A stretch of 64,000 nt of DNA from Alphaproteobacteria bacterium (GTDB taxonomy: Bacteria > Pseudomonadota > Alphaproteobacteria > JAVJRE01), in NCBI GenBank assembly GCA_040218575.1, contig JAVJRE010000002.1:62001-126000 (forward strand), given 5' to 3'. This document shows, in pieces, positions 35,031 through 43,803 of this stretch. Below the pieces are notes generated by a model that was not told the DNA's origin, did not search any database, and saw only the letters and a program-made list of their open reading frames with translations. Position numbers and translations under genes: made by a program. Numbering within the stretch: the first letter of the stretch is position 1; each line of letters begins with the position of its first letter.

Positions 35031-37394
35031 TCAATGGCCGTGGGCAAGCGCTCCTGCGGCCACGCGGTCGCCAATGCCTTCGCCCCCTACGGGAGGCGGG
35101 GCATCCGGGTCGGCTGCGTTCAGCAAGCGCAGGGCATTGGCCACGACGAGCAGCGACACGCCCACGTCGGCGGCGATCGCGCCCCACATCGAGGCCATGC
35201 CGAAAGCAGTCAGCCCAACGAAGAGCGCCTTCGTCGCCAGCGAGAGTCCGATGTTCTGGCGGATGATGCCGATCGTGCGGCGCGAATGGCCGATGAGCCA
35301 GGGAACCTTCCCGATGTCATCGGTCATCAGCGCGATGTCCGCCGTCTCGATGGCTGCGTCCGAGCCGACCGCACCCATGGCGACGCCATAATGCGCCCGC
35401 GCCATGGCGGGGGCGTCGTTCACCCCGTCGCCGATCATAGCCACCATGTCGTGCGACGCGACCAATTCCTCGATCGCCGCGACCTTGTCCTCGGGCAGAA
35501 GCTCGGCGCGCACCTCGTCGATACCGACCTCGGCGGCGACCGCGCGCGCAGTGCGTTCGTTGTCACCGGTCAGCATAACGATGGTCTTAACGCCCTGGGC
35601 GTGCAGTCGCGTTACGATGCCCTTGGCGTCAGGGCGAATGCGATCGCGCAGTTCGAGCACGCCGAGCACCCCGCCGTCATCGCCCACCACGACCATGGTC
35701 GCGCCGGCGCCCTCGATCCGCTCGCGCAGGTCAGCGGGGATCGCTTCGGCAAACCCTTTCTCGGCGGCGAATCGGTCGGAGCCAAGCCAGACCGCACGGC
35801 CCCGGAACCGGCCTTCGAGGCCGCGGCCCGGCACAGTGCGGGTATCTTCGGCGGCGGTCAATTGCGGACCGGCGCGGTCCAGAATGGCGTGCGCCAGCGG
35901 GTGCGAGGAGCGCGCCTCGAGCGATGCAGCGACGGCGAGCAGATCGGCCTCCGACGTGCCGCCGAGCGGATGCACGGCGGCCACCTCGGGCTTGCCTTCC
36001 GTGATCGTGCCGGTCTTGTCGAGCGCCAGCGCCGTGGTGCGCGCCGGTGCCTCGACATAGGCGCCGCCCTTGATGAGCACGCCGGCCCGCGCCGAGGCGG
36101 TGAGCGCCGCGACGATGGAGACCGGCGTCGAGATCACCAGCGCGCAGGGGCAGGCGATGACCAGAAGCACCAGCGCGTTGTAGAACCAGAAGCCCCAGGC
36201 CCCGCCCGCGATGAGCGGCGGCAGTAGCGCGATGGCGATCGCCAGCGCCATCACGGCGGGGGTGTAGACACGGGCAAACCGCGTCACCCACTGCTCCACC
36301 TCGGCGCGGCGGGAATGCGCGTCGCCCACCATGCGGACAATCTTCGCGAGCACCGTGTCGGACGCGGGCTTCGTGGCGCGCACCGTCAGCGTGCCCTCGC
36401 CGTTGATCGTGCCGGCATAGACGGCGTCGCCCGGTTCCTTGGGGACAAGCGCGCTCTCGCCCGTGATCGGCGCCTGATCGACCGCGCCCGTGCCGTCCGT
36501 CACCTCGCCGTCGAGTGGGATGCGATCGCCACCGCGCACGACAAATCGGTCGCCCACGGCAACCCGTTCGGCTGGCACGACCGCCTCGGTCCTGTCGTCG
36601 CGGATCACCCGCGCCGTGGGCGGGGCGAGATCGAGCAGCGCCGCGACGGCATTGCGCGCACGCCCCACGCTCCAGCTTTCGAGATAGAGCGAGAGCGCGA
36701 AGAAGAAGGCCACGGTCGCCGCCTCGAAGAACTCGCCGAGCCCGACCGCGCCGGCGACGGCGACGACCATCAAGAGGTTCATGTCAGGGGAAAGACGCCG
36801 AGCTGAGGACCGTGCCTTGGGCGCGACCAGCCAGACGCCGAAGAGGATCGCGAGGGCGAACAACGCCACCTCGGCCAGCGGCATCGGCGCCTCGCCGTGG
36901 CCGGAGAACAGACCGATCGCGCCACCCATGCCGGTTTCGAAAATATGGTAAAGGAAGCCCGCCGCCCAGAAGCCGCCGCTTACTGCGGTGAACCGCGCCT
37001 GACGCTTCAGATGAACGGCGCGGTCGGTCTCGGCATTGTCCGCATCCCATGGACGAGCGCTCATGCCTGTGCCGGCGACCGCCTCGACGACACGGTCGTC
37101 AGAGACATCGCCGGCCGTGTCGAGCACCGTCATGCGCCCGTTGATGACATCGAAGGCCAGATGCTCGGCCCCGCCGACCACGGGACCCACGATCCGGTTG
37201 AGGATCGCCACTTCCTCGGCGCAGTCGAGACCACTGACCTGGAAACTGCGCCCCCGGTTCGGGTCGGGCCGCGCCGGCGCGACATCGCCGCAGGCTGCCT
37301 TCGCGCCGCAGCAAGTGCGGGCGGGTTCCGCTTCGGTCTGCGGATGCATGTCGCCGTTGTGACGGTCGCGATGGTCAAGTGTATCAGACGACAT
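35031..37394 (-). CDS. zntA: P1B-type heavy-metal ATPase (Zn/Cd/Pb type, ZntA/CadA-like)
   Basis: 787-residue metal-exporting ATPase. The N-terminus is Cys-rich (TCCGAKAACGD) followed by a degenerate metal-binding domain, GLDCAEEVAIL. Transmembrane metal site: Cys415-Pro-Cys417 in IACPCALVIS. Phosphorylation Asp459 in ALDKTGTITEGK; nucleotide motifs SSHPLAHAIL and GDGVNDAPAM. These place it in the Zn/Cd/Pb group rather than the copper group. It converges on lnt (18 bp) and has its own MerR-type promoter. Confidence 0.93.
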   Translation of the reverse strand: MSSDTLDHRDRHNGDMHPQTEAEPARTCCGAKAACGDVAPARPDPNRGRSFQVSGLDCAEEVAILNRIVGPVVGGAEHLAFDVINGRMTVLDTAGDVSDDRVVEAVAGTGMSARPWDADNAETDRAVHLKRQARFTAVSGGFWAAGFLYHIFETGMGGAIGLFSGHGEAPMPLAEVALFALAILFGVWLVAPKARSSARRLSPDMNLLMVVAVAGAVGLGEFFEAATVAFFFALSLYLESWSVGRARNAVAALLDLAPPTARVIRDDRTEAVVPAERVAVGDRFVVRGGDRIPLDGEVTDGTGAVDQAPITGESALVPKEPGDAVYAGTINGEGTLTVRATKPASDTVLAKIVRMVGDAHSRRAEVEQWVTRFARVYTPAVMALAIAIALLPPLIAGGAWGFWFYNALVLLVIACPCALVISTPVSIVAALTASARAGVLIKGGAYVEAPARTTALALDKTGTITEGKPEVAAVHPLGGTSEADLLAVAASLEARSSHPLAHAILDRAGPQLTAAEDTRTVPGRGLEGRFRGRAVWLGSDRFAAEKGFAEAIPADLRERIEGAGATMVVVGDDGGVLGVLELRDRIRPDAKGIVTRLHAQGVKTIVMLTGDNERTARAVAAEVGIDEVRAELLPEDKVAAIEELVASHDMVAMIGDGVNDAPAMARAHYGVAMGAVGSDAAIETADIALMTDDIGKVPWLIGHSRRTIGIIRQNIGLSLATKALFVGLTAFGMASMWGAIAADVGVSLLVVANALRLLNAADPDAPPPVGGEGIGDRVAAGALAHGH

Positions 37395-37426
37395 GGCAAG
37401 GACCCTTGGTTCGCTCAGGTCCTCGA

Positions 37427-37457
37427 AACATAGTTCCTACAGCAACTAGAGATTCAA
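37427..37457 (-). promoter_or_regulatory. MerR-type promoter of the P-type ATPase gene
   Basis: On the minus strand: -35 TTGAAT, a 19-bp spacer with CTCTAGTTGCTGTAGGAAC, and -10 TATGTT, about 33 bp before the ATG. The spacer dyad (CTAGTTGCTGTAG) aligns with the dyad before the nine-gene operon (CCAGTAGCTATAGG). The site lies between the ATPase and the end of the prophage lysis genes. Confidence 0.78.
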
Positions 37458-37478
37458 GGGGCAATGTGAGAGAGTCTT

Positions 37479-37739
37479 TCACTGGGAGATGCGACACCCC
37501 CGCGCCTGATCCCGCATCACGGCGTAGTCGCTCAGCATCTCGGCGATGGCGGACCCGCTTGGCAGCAGATCGAGCTCGTCGGCGGCTCGCGCCTGGAACG
37601 TGCGGCTGTACTCGACCACGGGCGGACAGAAGGTGACGACGCGCGGCTCAGAACCGCCCGTCGCGCAGGCGGTCAGCAAGCTCGCCGCGATCATGAGGAC
37701 GGCGAGCCGCGGCGTCCAACATCCGGCGCTGCACGTCAT
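37479..37739 (-). CDS. Rz1-like outer-membrane spanin lipoprotein
   Basis: 86 aa from MTCSAGCWTPRLAVLMIAAS (MIAAS at 37694 is an alternative start). A lipobox LLTAC follows a short hydrophobic stretch, predicting a lipoprotein; the mature part is CATGGSEPRVVTFCPPVVEY plus a short helix. Its start lies inside the inner spanin gene in another frame, the classic nested Rz/Rz1 layout, and it is the last gene of the lysis cassette. Confidence 0.72.
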   Translation of the reverse strand: MTCSAGCWTPRLAVLMIAASLLTACATGGSEPRVVTFCPPVVEYSRTFQARAADELDLLPSGSAIAEMLSDYAVMRDQARGCRISQ

Positions 37740-37905
37740 TGGCCTTCTCCATGGTTTCGAGGCGTTCCGCCAGCCGCCCGGCGCGCTCGCCGGCGCGGCG
37801 GATCGACAGCAGGAACAGGATGACGGTGAAGGCGAGCACGCCGTACCGCAGCGCGGCACGGGCCCATGGGCTGGCGGCAATCCCGGTCAGGAGCGCGGAG
37901 ATCAT
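37648..37905 (-). CDS. Rz-like inner-membrane spanin
   Basis: 85 aa with an N-terminal membrane helix (ALRYGVLAFTVILFLLSI) and a charged coiled-coil tail (RRAGERAGRLAERLETMEKA). ATG overlaps the endolysin stop (ATGA). With the overlapping lipoprotein gene it would fuse inner and outer membranes at lysis. Confidence 0.72.
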   Translation of the reverse strand: MISALLTGIAASPWARAALRYGVLAFTVILFLLSIRRAGERAGRLAERLETMEKANDVQRRMLDAAARRPHDRGELADRLRDGRF

Positions 37906-38576
37906 CGCCGCCCCCTCTTCCAGTCGTCGATGCGGGCATAGATCGCGACAGCGACGCCGGCGAGCGCCACGGCGATGAACACCCAGCGTAGCGTGTCGAG
38001 GTAGGGCACGAGCGGCAGAATGGCGGACTGGGTCTCGGCCAGGACGTTCTGCGCCACCTCGACGCCCGCGGCGCCAATCGTCGCCACACCTGCGGCGCCG
38101 CTGCCTTTCATCGTGCGGCTCTCCGCCAGCACCTCCCGCACGGGCGGCGCTTCGGCGGCGAACGCCGTCGCTCGCACCGGGAAACGTTCTCCCCACTGCC
38201 GCGCCGGACCGAGATCGATGTGGATGAACCCCGAGCGCGGGTAGAAGCCGAATCCGAGGAAGCCGACCGCCCGCGCCGCCTCCTCGAAGGCGACCGGGTC
38301 GTGATTCGCCATGGCGATGTCGAAAGCCGCGCCATCCATGTGCTTCGAGCGCGGCGCGCCGCCGACGGCGCGGTTGTGTGCCGGACTGCGGTAGGCCGAA
38401 CGGACGATGAGCGGCTTGCCAAGCCTGTCGCGCAGCGCCTGGAGCTTGTCGAGCGCCTCCTCGTTGATCCGCAGGGAGCCGCTGCCCCGGCAGGCGATCT
38501 CAGCAGGGGAGAAATTCTTCCAGCGCCACGAGCGCTCGGGCACGTCGCGCCAGTGATTGAAGTAACTCGTCGTCAT
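37902..38576 (-). CDS. Peptidase M15A-like endolysin with C-terminal membrane helix
   Basis: 224 aa. Residues about 15-130 form a D-Ala-D-Ala carboxypeptidase-like M15A domain: SAYRSPAHNRAVGG, KHMDGAAFDIAM with zinc ligands His79 and Asp86, and GFIHIDLGPARQWG with His119. After a linker rich in Ala/Val, a single hydrophobic helix (WVFIAVALAGVAVAIYARI) and a basic tail end the protein. It would cleave peptidoglycan stem peptides. The C-terminal helix may anchor it until lysis. Confidence 0.85.
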   Translation of the reverse strand: MTTSYFNHWRDVPERSWRWKNFSPAEIACRGSGSLRINEEALDKLQALRDRLGKPLIVRSAYRSPAHNRAVGGAPRSKHMDGAAFDIAMANHDPVAFEEAARAVGFLGFGFYPRSGFIHIDLGPARQWGERFPVRATAFAAEAPPVREVLAESRTMKGSGAAGVATIGAAGVEVAQNVLAETQSAILPLVPYLDTLRWVFIAVALAGVAVAIYARIDDWKRGRR

Positions 38577-38593
38577 GGGTGGTCTCCGGGCAC

Positions 38594-38618
38594 AAAAAAA
38601 CCCGCCGAACGGCGGGTT
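38594..38618 (-). terminator. Rho-independent terminator between the DUF6127 and endolysin genes
   Basis: On the minus strand, AACCCGCC, loop GTTC, GGCGGGTT, then a run of seven T. It is located after the DUF6127-like stop (38645) and before the endolysin start (38576), so it could divide the tail and lysis transcripts or attenuate read-through. Confidence 0.85.
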
Positions 38619-38644
38619 GGTGGGTTTGGGATCGGTGGCGGCGG

Positions 38645-38935
38645 TCAGGGGCCGTTGCCAAACAGCTTCAGCTTGATGGCGATGCCGGCCATCAGGGCGA
38701 GCAGGATGCCGGAGGTAATCAGCCGGACGGTGGTCTGGACGGCCGTGCGCTTGGCTAGCCGAAATCCCGCGAGCAGCGATCGCAGGTCGCGGATGTCCTC
38801 TGCGGCATCCTGGCCATCAAGGCCAACCTCATGCAGGGCGCGCCGCGCCCCCGTCTCCGCCGCGCGCTCCAGCAGGGCTTCGAACTCGGCAGCCGGCAGG
38901 GCGATCAGCGCACCGCTGTCTGGTTCCTTGTCCAT
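38645..38935 (-). CDS. DUF6127-like phage membrane protein (possible holin)
   Basis: 96 aa. The N-terminal 60 residues are charged (ALIALPAAEFEALLERAAET, EDIRDLRSLLAGFRLAKRTA) and the C-terminus is one hydrophobic helix (LITSGILLALMAGIAIKLKL). I recall this family from alphaproteobacterial prophages next to the lysis genes, named DUF6127. The position between tail and endolysin genes allows a holin-like role, which is inference. Confidence 0.65.
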   Translation of the reverse strand: MDKEPDSGALIALPAAEFEALLERAAETGARRALHEVGLDGQDAAEDIRDLRSLLAGFRLAKRTAVQTTVRLITSGILLALMAGIAIKLKLFGNGP

Positions 38936-38953
38936 GACCCAATCAGGGAGTGA

Positions 38954-40234
38954 TCAGAGGACCAGCGAGCCGGCCAGCGTGAATCCGATCCCGGCGAGCG
39001 TGGCGTCAGGCGTCGATGGGGCGACCACGCTGAGCACCTGACCGGGCTCCAGAACGGTCTCGCTGGTGGCGATGAAAGTGGCGCTTGTGGCGGTGGCGGT
39101 GAAGCGCATGGTGGCGCTGCTCACGCCGTCGACCCGAATGTCGAAATCCGTCTGAGCGGTTGCCGCGGCCTCGGCACTGGCATGGCTTCCGGCAAGATCA
39201 ATCTTCAGCCGGGTGCGTCGCGCCACCGGGACCCGCGCGATCACCTCGTCCGCTGCCGGCTGCCCGGCCTTGTAGCCGGTGACGTCGGCCGGGGGATCGA
39301 TCGCATCCGCGGTCTCGACAACCTCGATCGCCAGCCACGTGCGCTCGAGGCCACGCAGCTCTCCGGCTGTGCCGACATAGACGGAGAGCTCGAACCAGTC
39401 GCCCGCCGACACCGGCAGGACCGCGCTCGACAGATTGCGCATCTGGTTGGAGTAGCCGCTGTCGCCGCGCACGATGACGGCGCCGCCGCCAAGCGCGCTA
39501 TTGCCGTTCTTGCGCACCTCGACCAGCTGACTGGTCGGCGATGTCTGCCACTCGATGTTGCCGACGATCCGGACCTTCGTCACCCCGGCGGGAACGGTCA
39601 GGCGCGAGGGCTGGCCGGCATCCCAGAACGCGTCGCTGTCGTACTCGGCGCTTTGCCATGGCACGGCGACATAGGCGCCGGTCGTCGTGACGCTGAAATT
39701 GGTCGAGCGTCGCAGGAGCGCGCCCCGGAAGGGCAACAGAGCGCGGTTGAAGATGCCGACGCCTGCGGCGCCCCACGCGGCTCCATCGAACTGGAGGACG
39801 TCGCCATTGGCGGCGCCGGCGATGGAGACGTCGGTGAGATCACCCAGCGCGCCAGCGCCGCCGCCGACCCCATAGAGATCGCTGCCATTGCCCTGAACCA
39901 GCACCGTCGCACCCGGAACGATTATGGCCTCCGCGCCGGAGCCCGCATATTTGGCGCGGACGTCCTGGCCGCCACTGGTGGCGTTTCGGATCGCGAGCCG
40001 CCGGTGATTGGCGGGCAGCGTCAGGATCCGGGATGCCGTCAGCGTGCCAGTTAGGATGATCAGGCCGTTACGGTTGGCTTGGGTACCAGTCAGCGTCAGG
40101 TCGGCGTCGGCCATCGCCAACGACAGTGCCTGGTTCATGGCGTTGTCGAGGGCATCGACCGCGTCGTTGATCGTGACCTCTTTCTGGTTCTGGGCGGCCG
40201 CGACATGGGTCACGGCCAGATTGGGGCTGGGCAT
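38954..40234 (-). CDS. Phage tail fibre/tip-associated protein
   Basis: 426 aa from MPSPNLAVTHVAAAQNQKEV; the ATG overlaps the tip protein stop (TGATG). The first 150 residues resemble the DUF2793-type N-terminus and a repeated beta module seen in phage fibres (NRNGLIILTGTLTASRILTL, cut to fit). The middle contains GALGDLTDVSIAGAANGDVL, and the C-terminal half is beta-rich with a low-complexity Ala/Thr bias. It probably carries host contact; the receptor is unknown. Confidence 0.7.
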   Translation of the reverse strand: MPSPNLAVTHVAAAQNQKEVTINDAVDALDNAMNQALSLAMADADLTLTGTQANRNGLIILTGTLTASRILTLPANHRRLAIRNATSGGQDVRAKYAGSGAEAIIVPGATVLVQGNGSDLYGVGGGAGALGDLTDVSIAGAANGDVLQFDGAAWGAAGVGIFNRALLPFRGALLRRSTNFSVTTTGAYVAVPWQSAEYDSDAFWDAGQPSRLTVPAGVTKVRIVGNIEWQTSPTSQLVEVRKNGNSALGGGAVIVRGDSGYSNQMRNLSSAVLPVSAGDWFELSVYVGTAGELRGLERTWLAIEVVETADAIDPPADVTGYKAGQPAADEVIARVPVARRTRLKIDLAGSHASAEAAATAQTDFDIRVDGVSSATMRFTATATSATFIATSETVLEPGQVLSVVAPSTPDATLAGIGFTLAGSLVL

Positions 40235-43200
40235 CAGTTGATCTCCAAAGTGACGGTGCGCGGGAAGCCGCGGCCCGCGACGGCGCTGATTTGGAAGACG
40301 GCGACGGTCAGGGACGACGGGACCGCACCGAAGTCGGCGAGGATGTCGGCATTGGCGTAGACGACGTTTGGGCTCGTTGCGGTGAGCGTCCGCTTCACCA
40401 CTCCGCCCGGGGCGGAGAGGATGTCGATCTCGTAGGCCTCGGAGGTCTCGCCGAGCGGGACGAGGCCGGTGCCGTCCTTCAACTCGCCACCGATCCGGGT
40501 CCGCCGCACCCAAGAGAGGCTGATGTTGGCCGGACTGCCGGTCAGAGCAGCCTGCACGTTCCAGGGCGCGTAGGGCTTGAGGTCCCGGCCGGTATGGCTG
40601 GCGACCAACGTTTCCGCATCCTCGAAGATCGTGCCGAACCCAACCGCCCTCCAGGACCGGGGGAGATCGAGATCGCCGAGCGAGGTGACCATGGTCTCGA
40701 TATCGTCGGGGTCGAGGAGGACAAACAACTCGCCGGCCTCGTGCCCGTCCACGAAGACATCGGTGCCACGTCGGCCACGCAAAAGCCCGGACAGGGTGTA
40801 GGAGCCGTCCGGGTTCAGCGTCACGTCGCGGAACTGGATGATCTCGGGCTCGCCGTTGGCCTTGAGCACGAGGGCCGCGTTGGCGCCGCTGAGCATCGAG
40901 TCCTGTGTGACGCTCTCCAGCCGCTCGGCGCCGGTGGTCATGAACACCGTGAGGCTGTTCGTCTCATCGGTCGCGAACGGGGATGTCGGCGTGCCGAGGG
41001 CATTTGCGGTGGCGCCCCAGGCCGCCTCGCTCAGGGATCGCCCGACCTGGGCCCACGCCGTGCCGTCGGCGCTGCGGTAGAGAGAGGCACCGGGCCAGCC
41101 CGGGCCTCCGAAGCCGCCCATGAGGTAGTAAAGCCGCGACCCCGACCCGCCGGTGTCATCGGTGTCGCGCAGCAGGGACAAGTCCGGCAGGATCAGCCGC
41201 GTCGCGGCCTGACTGCCGACGATCTGGACCGGCTTGCCGGAGCCGCCATCGGCAGCCACGTTGGAGACGTAGGTAGCGGCAGCCTCCGAAACCCCCTTCA
41301 CCGCGAGCGAGAAATCGGCCCCGACATCGAGACGGGTGATGCGGGTCCGGAAGGTCGAGCCCGAGGCAAAGACCACGTCGACGACATCGGTGGGATCAAG
41401 GCGCAGCCAGTCAGCCGGCAGTTCGGCTTCGTAAGTGCTGCGTTCGATCCAGGCGCTGTAGAGCGTCTTGGCGGCGATCTGCTTGGCCGTCGTCGCGTCC
41501 AGCGCAAGGGCCAGCTCTACGCTGGACTGGTTGCGCGAATGCATGGTTGGCAGCGGCAGGGAAGTGCGCTTTTCGCTCTGCGTGCCCTGCTGGTAGTCGA
41601 CGCCGCGATCCATGTAGACGACGCTGACCCGTTCCGGCAGTTCGACCTCCTGCGTGCGACGCTCACGCCAGCTTTCGCCGGTCCGCTCATCCAGCGGCAG
41701 CAGAAGATCCGCATCGATGGTCGCGGCGGGCGATCGTCCCCGCGTCCGGAACCGCAGGGCGTCGTCGCTTTCAGCGGCGTCGAAGAAATAGGCATGTGCC
41801 AGCGGCTCGATGGCGCCTCGCACGGTGGTCTGCCGGCCGATGACATAGCCGGGAACCGTTGCTCCGAGGTCGGCGACGTCGATATCGGACAGACCGAGGC
41901 CGGCACGCGCGCAGAGGTTGGAGACGATTCCCGAGAGCGTCTCTCCGCCGCCACCGCCGCGGTTGAGGAAGAGCTTCGCCCAGCCTTGGCTGCCGCGCAC
42001 CAGATGCGTATCGGTGACGGCGTCGTAGACTTGGGCGCCCTGCTCGCTCACCGCATTGGGCCAGAGCTCGTTGAGCACGATGGCACCGGTCGCGGTGTCG
42101 AGCTGCACGACTCGGGTCGAGCGCATCACCGTCCAACGCTGGCCCCTGAGACGACACTGGCCGAGGAACGGGCCTTCGTAGTTGATTTGGCTCGGAACGG
42201 CCGTCTTCCAGACGATACCGGTGTCCGCCCGCCATTTGAGGGTGTAGACCGTCCCGCCCGAGCCGCCGTTCGACACGCGGACCTGGAAGATCACGCTGTC
42301 ATCGGTGGTGTCGTAGGTGAGGCCGCCGGCACTGCTGTAGAACCCGGTCGCACCGCCCTCGATCTCCGCCGGGCTGAATGTCGCCATCTTCTCGAAGGTG
42401 ACGCCGAGCGACTGGCCGGTTAGCGCATCGTACCGGGCGAGCGCCGAGACCCGGATGCGGTAGAGGCCAAGACTCCCATGGTTCGTGCTCGTCCCGCTGC
42501 CGAGGATCCAGCCGTCCCCGAACCCTTCGCCGACGGCGCCACCAATGACGCCGCGCACACGCGGCTCGGTCACGGTTTGGCCGGCGCCCCAGACGTAACC
42601 CATAGTCTCGGCGCGCAGGAGACCGATGTCATCGAACAATGAGCCCGTGAGCAGGCAGTCGATGCGGCCGGAGGGCCCATAGGCCGAGACCATACCCAGC
42701 CAGCTCGTTGCAACGAAGCGGGTTGTGGAGTTGGACAGGCCGGTGCTGGAGAAGCCGAAGCGGCCCACCTCCTTCAAGGCGTTGGGCTCGACCCGGATGA
42801 TCGGACGCGAGTTGCCCGTACCGACGGTCATGTAGAGATGGCCGTCCTCGCCGCAGAACAGCGTGCCAGGGAAATTGTTGGGCGTGAGGCTGGTCACGGC
42901 CGTCATCCGCGCCTGCCGGTCCTCCTTCATGGTCCGCAGGCTGAAGCGGCGGATCCCGGCTTGCGCCGCGTTGATGTCGCTGTCCAGGAAGTAGCCGTAT
43001 CCGCGCCGCCAATCGACGGCCAGGTCGTCGATCTGGTAGCTGCCGAAATATCCGCCTTCGCCCGTCGTGATGAAATCGAGCAGCTGGTAGGGCTGCTGAG
43101 CCGCCCGCTGGTAGGTGATCTCGGCCGTGATGTTGGGGATGCGGTTGCCGAAGTCCGCGAGCGCCAGATCTTCGAAGACGATGGTGGCAAGACCCCGATG

Positions 43201-43737
43201 GGCGGGTGCACGGCCCGCGCCGACGTGCGTTTCGATCAGCGGATCGGCCAGCTGATCCTCCGCCCCGGAATGGAAACGGAACTTGAGATCCGGCTTGGCG
43301 ACGTCGGGGCTCGCGCCGGTCTTGTCGTAGATGAGTTTGCCGTCCGCCCAGATCCGAAGCACGTCCTCGGCCGGCCCTTCGCCGAAGCTGAGGGCGAAGG
43401 ACGCGAAGTAGGAATACGTGACCGAGGTCTGGGTGGCTCCGCCGCCGCCCTTGCCGCCGGAGCGGGTCCGGGTGACGTTCTGCTGCTCAGCTATGCCGGA
43501 GGACCAGATCATGTTGCCGGCCATGCGCAAGGTGCCGTAGCCGACGGCGATCGATGCGCCATAGGCGGACGAGGAAACGGTCAGATCGCCGAGCCGCGGT
43601 CCCTCGGTGGTGACGTTCTGTCCCTTGGCAGGAAACAGAAGGCTGCCGACCACCGAGCCGACGAGCCAGCCGGCCTGCCAGCCGATGCCGACTGCGGAGC
43701 CGAGCGCGGCCCCGCCTGCTGCGACGAGAATGGCCAT
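40234..43737 (-). CDS. Phage tail tip/baseplate hub protein (GTA gp15-like)
   Basis: 1167 aa. It begins with a Gly/Ala-rich hydrophobic segment (GGAALGSAVGIGWQAGWLVG) and GYGTLRMAGNMIWSSGI, typical of the large tip proteins in GTA-like and Rhodobacter siphophages. The central part has beta-propeller-like repeats, then a hub-like domain (NLCARAGLGLSDIDVADLGA, SVVYMDRGVDYQQGTQSEKR) and C-terminal LSGLLRGRRGTDVFVDGHEAG. It follows the NlpC/P60 gene, the same order as RcGTA gp14-gp15. Confidence 0.82.
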   Translation of the reverse strand: MAILVAAGGAALGSAVGIGWQAGWLVGSVVGSLLFPAKGQNVTTEGPRLGDLTVSSSAYGASIAVGYGTLRMAGNMIWSSGIAEQQNVTRTRSGGKGGGGATQTSVTYSYFASFALSFGEGPAEDVLRIWADGKLIYDKTGASPDVAKPDLKFRFHSGAEDQLADPLIETHVGAGRAPAHRGLATIVFEDLALADFGNRIPNITAEITYQRAAQQPYQLLDFITTGEGGYFGSYQIDDLAVDWRRGYGYFLDSDINAAQAGIRRFSLRTMKEDRQARMTAVTSLTPNNFPGTLFCGEDGHLYMTVGTGNSRPIIRVEPNALKEVGRFGFSSTGLSNSTTRFVATSWLGMVSAYGPSGRIDCLLTGSLFDDIGLLRAETMGYVWGAGQTVTEPRVRGVIGGAVGEGFGDGWILGSGTSTNHGSLGLYRIRVSALARYDALTGQSLGVTFEKMATFSPAEIEGGATGFYSSAGGLTYDTTDDSVIFQVRVSNGGSGGTVYTLKWRADTGIVWKTAVPSQINYEGPFLGQCRLRGQRWTVMRSTRVVQLDTATGAIVLNELWPNAVSEQGAQVYDAVTDTHLVRGSQGWAKLFLNRGGGGGETLSGIVSNLCARAGLGLSDIDVADLGATVPGYVIGRQTTVRGAIEPLAHAYFFDAAESDDALRFRTRGRSPAATIDADLLLPLDERTGESWRERRTQEVELPERVSVVYMDRGVDYQQGTQSEKRTSLPLPTMHSRNQSSVELALALDATTAKQIAAKTLYSAWIERSTYEAELPADWLRLDPTDVVDVVFASGSTFRTRITRLDVGADFSLAVKGVSEAAATYVSNVAADGGSGKPVQIVGSQAATRLILPDLSLLRDTDDTGGSGSRLYYLMGGFGGPGWPGASLYRSADGTAWAQVGRSLSEAAWGATANALGTPTSPFATDETNSLTVFMTTGAERLESVTQDSMLSGANAALVLKANGEPEIIQFRDVTLNPDGSYTLSGLLRGRRGTDVFVDGHEAGELFVLLDPDDIETMVTSLGDLDLPRSWRAVGFGTIFEDAETLVASHTGRDLKPYAPWNVQAALTGSPANISLSWVRRTRIGGELKDGTGLVPLGETSEAYEIDILSAPGGVVKRTLTATSPNVVYANADILADFGAVPSSLTVAVFQISAVAGRGFPRTVTLEIN

Positions 43738-43803
43738 TGAGCGGTCTCAGTGAAAGTGGGAGCCGGTTCCGCGTCCGAAAACGCGATACGCAAAGTCCCG
43801 AGG

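Noticed and set aside
40291-42423. 710-codon open frame on the plus strand opposite the tip protein
   Set aside because: Shadow of a high-GC gene; low-complexity translation without domains, while the minus-strand protein is recognisable throughout.
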